A stretch of 64,000 nt of DNA. Source: Glossina fuscipes (Eukaryota; Arthropoda; Insecta; Diptera; Glossinidae). Below the pieces are notes generated by a model. The model saw nothing but the letters and a program-made list of their open reading frames with translations, searched no databases and was not told where the DNA came from. A program made the position numbers and the translations under genes. Where the stretch lies: the NCBI RefSeq assembly GCF_014805625.2, contig NW_023998415.1, positions 19,771,811 to 19,835,810 of the forward strand, read 5' to 3'. Positions within the stretch are counted from its first letter, which is position 1; each line of letters begins with the position of its first letter. Shown piece by piece: positions 60,081 to 64,000 of the stretch.

Positions 60081-62792
60081 TTACAAAAAATTGTTGTTTC
60101 TTTTTTTTATTATTTATTTTCGAACTGATTCTGTTAATTTTTTGGATTAATTCTCTTTCTCGTGTTAGACAAAAATAAATTAGTTAAAATAATTTTCGTA
60201 AAGGTCAGGCTACTGCGTTGATTTGAAGAGTTCCATTTCAACAGGGGTAAGCTTCATACACTACGTGGCTTGGAAAAGTTACGTTCAGGCAAAGACCGTT
60301 GCTTACTTATGCAAAATGTTTGACTTAGACAACGTTGACTGTGTTTTGATCAGATATGATAACAACGAAAAAACAAATGTAAATATTTAGAAACCAGTTT
60401 ATCGCCAGTGGGTATGTGGGTAGAGCCAGGTTATATGCTTTCTTAGCGACGCCCATCAACAACATCATTTGCCGAAAGCGATCTGCTTACTTAGGATCTA
60501 TAGCTTAAAAAACGGGATTACGCCAGAATGGCTAAACTCTAGCAATGTATTACTCGGCGAAGTATATTACTGCTAAAAAAAACACAAAAGGTGTCAGATT
60601 ACAATCCGCAATGTTTGTATACATGTTGCAGAAAAAATAACCACCCCCTCCCCCGCAAAATATTTAGAAAAACTCGTCTTGCAACTTTCAATTTGGAATT
60701 ATGGACAAATCCTTACGATTAGATATATATGTATTTTCCGCGGGCCAAACACTTTCCAAAATTTAAAAATTCGTGTTCGGAGCCTCTAATCCTATGGACA
60801 TCTTGAAAATGCCTGGACACCACAATATTAATAAGCCATTTAACTTTATTAAAATGCCTAGAGCAAACATCAAATTTACCTTTTTTATAAATGGAATCGA
60901 TAGTCTTAGTTGCTAGGGCCCATCTTACTTTACTTACAGGTTTTACTTTTTCGGTCTAAATGAATAATAATGATAATAATAACTTTTACTGATTTACAAA
61001 TATAAAGATATTTTCGCGCCCATCTAGACGAATTGCGAATAATTTATATCTCATAAGTTACCTTTGCTTGGATAATACACGCTGCCTAGATTTGTTATAT
61101 AATTAAAATATAGCATAAGCTATATAAGCAATTTTTTCATATATTAAATAATTTCAAATAATTTTGAACGTTAAGTGAAAAATTTATATGCATCTAGTAA
61201 ATTTCTTTATAACGAAACCTCTTATCGCGAGATCTTTTTCGTTTTTTTTTTTTTGAATGAAAATTTATTTTCTTTTAAAACGCTGTACAAACTGACGGCT
61301 AAATAACTTTTTTGTTTTGTTTTTAGAGCAAAGGTCGACAGTGATAATATTTTATGAAACAATAACAAACATAATAATCCAACACATGTGAAGAGCATAT
61401 ATAGTTAGGCAAACAGACAGACCGACCAAAGGGATATGAATAAGTAAACACCAATCACACGCACATACATATACATGCAACCATATGCACACAACAAATG
61501 GTAATGTTGAAAGGCATTGCTGTGTGTGCGCTGCTATAGATATTAAAGCACACATAGATGTGTATATGTAAGCATTAGCTGGAGCCGAGAGTAGTCAGTC
61601 ATGAACCAAACTAATCTTTCCATAGCCATGTGCATACGTGTATGTAGTGAGCAATCAACTACTATAAGGGCAGGTTTGTTGAAAACGTGTGCATATGCCA
61701 ACGAAGTTTATTTTTTTTTTTTTCTTCTTTTTAAAAAACCAACACTAGAAGATGAAAGTGTATGTTAGTTGCGTTGAGCTATTTGTAACATGGGAACTAC
61801 GAACAGAATGTACATCACTTTTAGGTGAACGTTTACTTGGATTCTATATAGTTGTTTAAAATACCAAAATTACTAAGACTCAAGATCTCAGTAGAACTAA
61901 GCACTTCTCCAACGATAAGTATAATAGTTTCAACTTATCGGATCGAAAAATTTTACGGTTTCACTGATCACTTACAACACCTATTCAACATATGTGTGTA
62001 CTCCGGTACAAACTCTGTCCCAAAGTGCATTCAATTGCTTAAGACATCTGAACCTTAGTTATGGCGAACATCCACAGTTCATATAAAAGCTCAAGAGCAC
62101 GAATATAGTTTTTTCATTTATTTCTTATTCGATTCGAACGTGAAATAATCATATTGTGATAAATATCCCCAAAAAAAACTGAAGAAAAAAAAAAAAAAAA
62201 AAAAAAAAAAACTATACCCACATACAAATGCAGACATATAGGATGATAAATAATGTGTCTCTGGTGAACAATTTGTTGTAAATTTAGATTCAATTTTATA
62301 CACACATGTAGGAAAAAAAATTTAAATGAGAAATATTCATCTAAAGATAAGGTCCGTTGATAACAGGCAGCATGCAGACAAATAGAATTTACATATAAGC
62401 TCAAAACATATATACAGATATAAATGAGTATGTGTGAAAATATGCGACGGCTCTAAAATGCCTAGTACAAGTGCAGAAAATACCAGTATTAGTAGATTTT
62501 TCAAAACAACAATGGTAAAAACCTTTTAATTTTTTCTTCAAAAAAAAAAAATTAATAATAATAAGAAACAAACATAAAGCTGGCAAAGCAATAAAAAAGA
62601 ACTCCACCCTTCTACGCTGATCTTATACATGCACGCCTTTATAAATGCGTTTCCATTTCTATGCCATTAAGATGAAAACACAAAGAATTCTAATGAGCTT
62701 GGTTGATACAAAAGCGGAAATATATTGTATGGTATTTGGCTGTTTGTTTGTTCGTTAGTATAAAGCGGTAAAATCCTATCATCAGCTTGCAT

Positions 62793-62797
62793 TTCTT

Positions 62798-62826
<29 letters not shown>
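62793..62826. repeat. TTC triplet repeat
   Basis: About eleven TTC units. GAA/TTC repeats can form triplex structures; here simply a microsatellite. The arginine-rich frame read through it on the minus strand is an artefact. Confidence 0.95.
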
Positions 62827-62828
<2 letters not shown>

Positions 62829-63691
62829 TATCCACCCCCCTTCTCTTATTAATGCACATATGGGCAATTGTAAGAAAATTCTGTGTACGTATGCAAGTTG
62901 TCAACAGTTGACAGGAGATGCTGTTGTCCTTGAAGTACATATGCATATACTTTGGCCAGTTGTTAACGTTGTTTGTCGTAGACGTTCTACACAACAAAAA
63001 CAACAACAAAAAAAAGCTCATGTTTGTGTTTGTGTTTAGTCTGGCTTTACGATAGCTACACAACCATCACTGCTCGAGTGAAAAGCAAGACTTGCTTACG
63101 CATAATTTACTGCGAAATCAAGTGATTTTGTTGTTATTATCATTCAGTCTTAAGCAATACGCTCAAGTATACGCTGCTTTCTTTTCTCGCTTTTATTTAA
63201 ATTTATTTTTTCTCTTTTCTCTTTTCTTTCTATCAGTGGCGTTAGTAGTAACAAGTATTCAGTTTGTTGAAATCTACGACTAGAAGTACTGCCTGTTTAT
63301 GTGTGTTCATGGGTAGGTAGATATAAAGTAAACATAGGCTATAGCATTAACAGAAGTAGTCGTGTGTATAACTAAACTCAAATATAGATGTTTACCAGTA
63401 AACACTCAAACACTAACATACATGCACACATACACGCATGTACACACTCCAAGCAACTTTCTTTCTACTTTCATATGTTTGACCTAACAAGTCTCTTATT
63501 ATAAGGGCAACAGATGAAGATGATGTTGACGTTGACGCTTAATGATCTAAAGCTGTTGTTGATTCTAATTTTAATGTAATGTTTATGATGAGGTATTAAA
63601 ACCAAACCGAAGCGGATGTATTAACCAGCCTACATTATGTACATACATGCATAATAACAAACCATGTAATGAAGCTTGCTCTTGTTCTATG

Positions 63692-63729
<38 letters not shown>

Positions 63730-63957
63730 ATTCACATTTCCTTCTTTAGTTTTCATTCTAAACGCTTCTATCTTAATTTATATGTTTCTACCCTTAGCTA
63801 TGTTCATAGACTTTGCTAAGATTTTCAGTCATTTCTGCATGTTTTTGCACGGCCACTTCCGTCTAAAAGTACCGCACTCGAGTTCATTCATACGTTTCTT
63901 TATTATTGTGTTGGTGGTAACGGCAATGGTACTGCAAGATAACAGTTACAGCATCTC

Positions 63958-64000
<43 letters not shown>

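Larger units (their letters stand above)
50228..64000 (-). other. Upstream intron sequence of the Rbp6-like gene, continuing past the window end
   Basis: This lies 5' of the RRM1 exon in transcript sense. The exon for the first half of RRM1 (family motif FIGGLSWQT) was looked for on the minus strand and not found, so the intron probably exceeds 13.7 kb. Recognisable content: a TA repeat (50829-50868), CT repeat (52369-52394), TCAGT array (53411-53485), a GACAAA-rich stretch (55345-55520), a non-LTR relic (57887-58740), a diverged tandem duplication (59089-59292), dispersed repeats (59530-60080), TTC repeat (62793-62826), TA repeat (63694-63726) and AAT repeat (63960-64000). Between these, 54250-55340, 55530-57880 and 60100-62100 hold nothing I can identify. 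Confidence 0.7.

Noticed and set aside
1..64000. A complete novel defence, toxin or secondary-metabolite system
   Set aside because: The window is eukaryotic intron-type DNA with two short exons of a known RNA-binding protein family; no gene cluster is present.

Overview
This window looks like non-coding and intronic sequence from a higher fly (Diptera; an acalyptrate such as a tephritid would fit, but I cannot fix the species). It is AT-rich and full of TA, CT, CAG, ATC and AAT microsatellites and homopolymer runs. It has three assembly gaps (10, 100 and 10 N) and decayed insect-type transposons. There are no bacterial-style genes, operons, rRNA, tRNA or CRISPR arrays.

The only firmly supported gene is on the minus strand: a Musashi-family RNA-binding protein, best matched to fly Rbp6. 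Two exons are visible, an 85-bp exon (50143-50227) encoding the C-terminal half of RRM1 and a 42-bp exon (36109-36150) encoding the end of RRM1 and the linker to RRM2. They have matching phases, canonical splice sites and a ~14 kb intron between them. The N-terminal half of RRM1 must lie beyond 64000. I found no RRM2 exon below 36109, so it probably lies before position 1.

Layout: 50228-64000 is upstream intron; 36151-50142 is the intron between the two exons; 1-36108 is mostly downstream intron. Within the last part, 3369-4468 looks like a separate minus-strand first exon. It has a TATA-less Inr+DPE core promoter with correct spacing at 4468, an A-rich leader in transcript sense and a consensus splice donor at 3368. 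It could start a shorter isoform of the same gene or a different minus-strand gene.

The introns carry relics of at least five non-LTR retrotransposon insertions, one gag/protease relic of an LTR retrotransposon, two mariner-type transposase relics, and an 83-bp piggyBac-type MITE with intact TTAA duplications. All recognised retroelement relics are on the plus strand, antisense to the host gene. Other items are a (GCAT)7 array, a nine-copy TCAGT array, possible tRNA-derived SINE relics, and an unidentified coding-like relic at 29319-29884.
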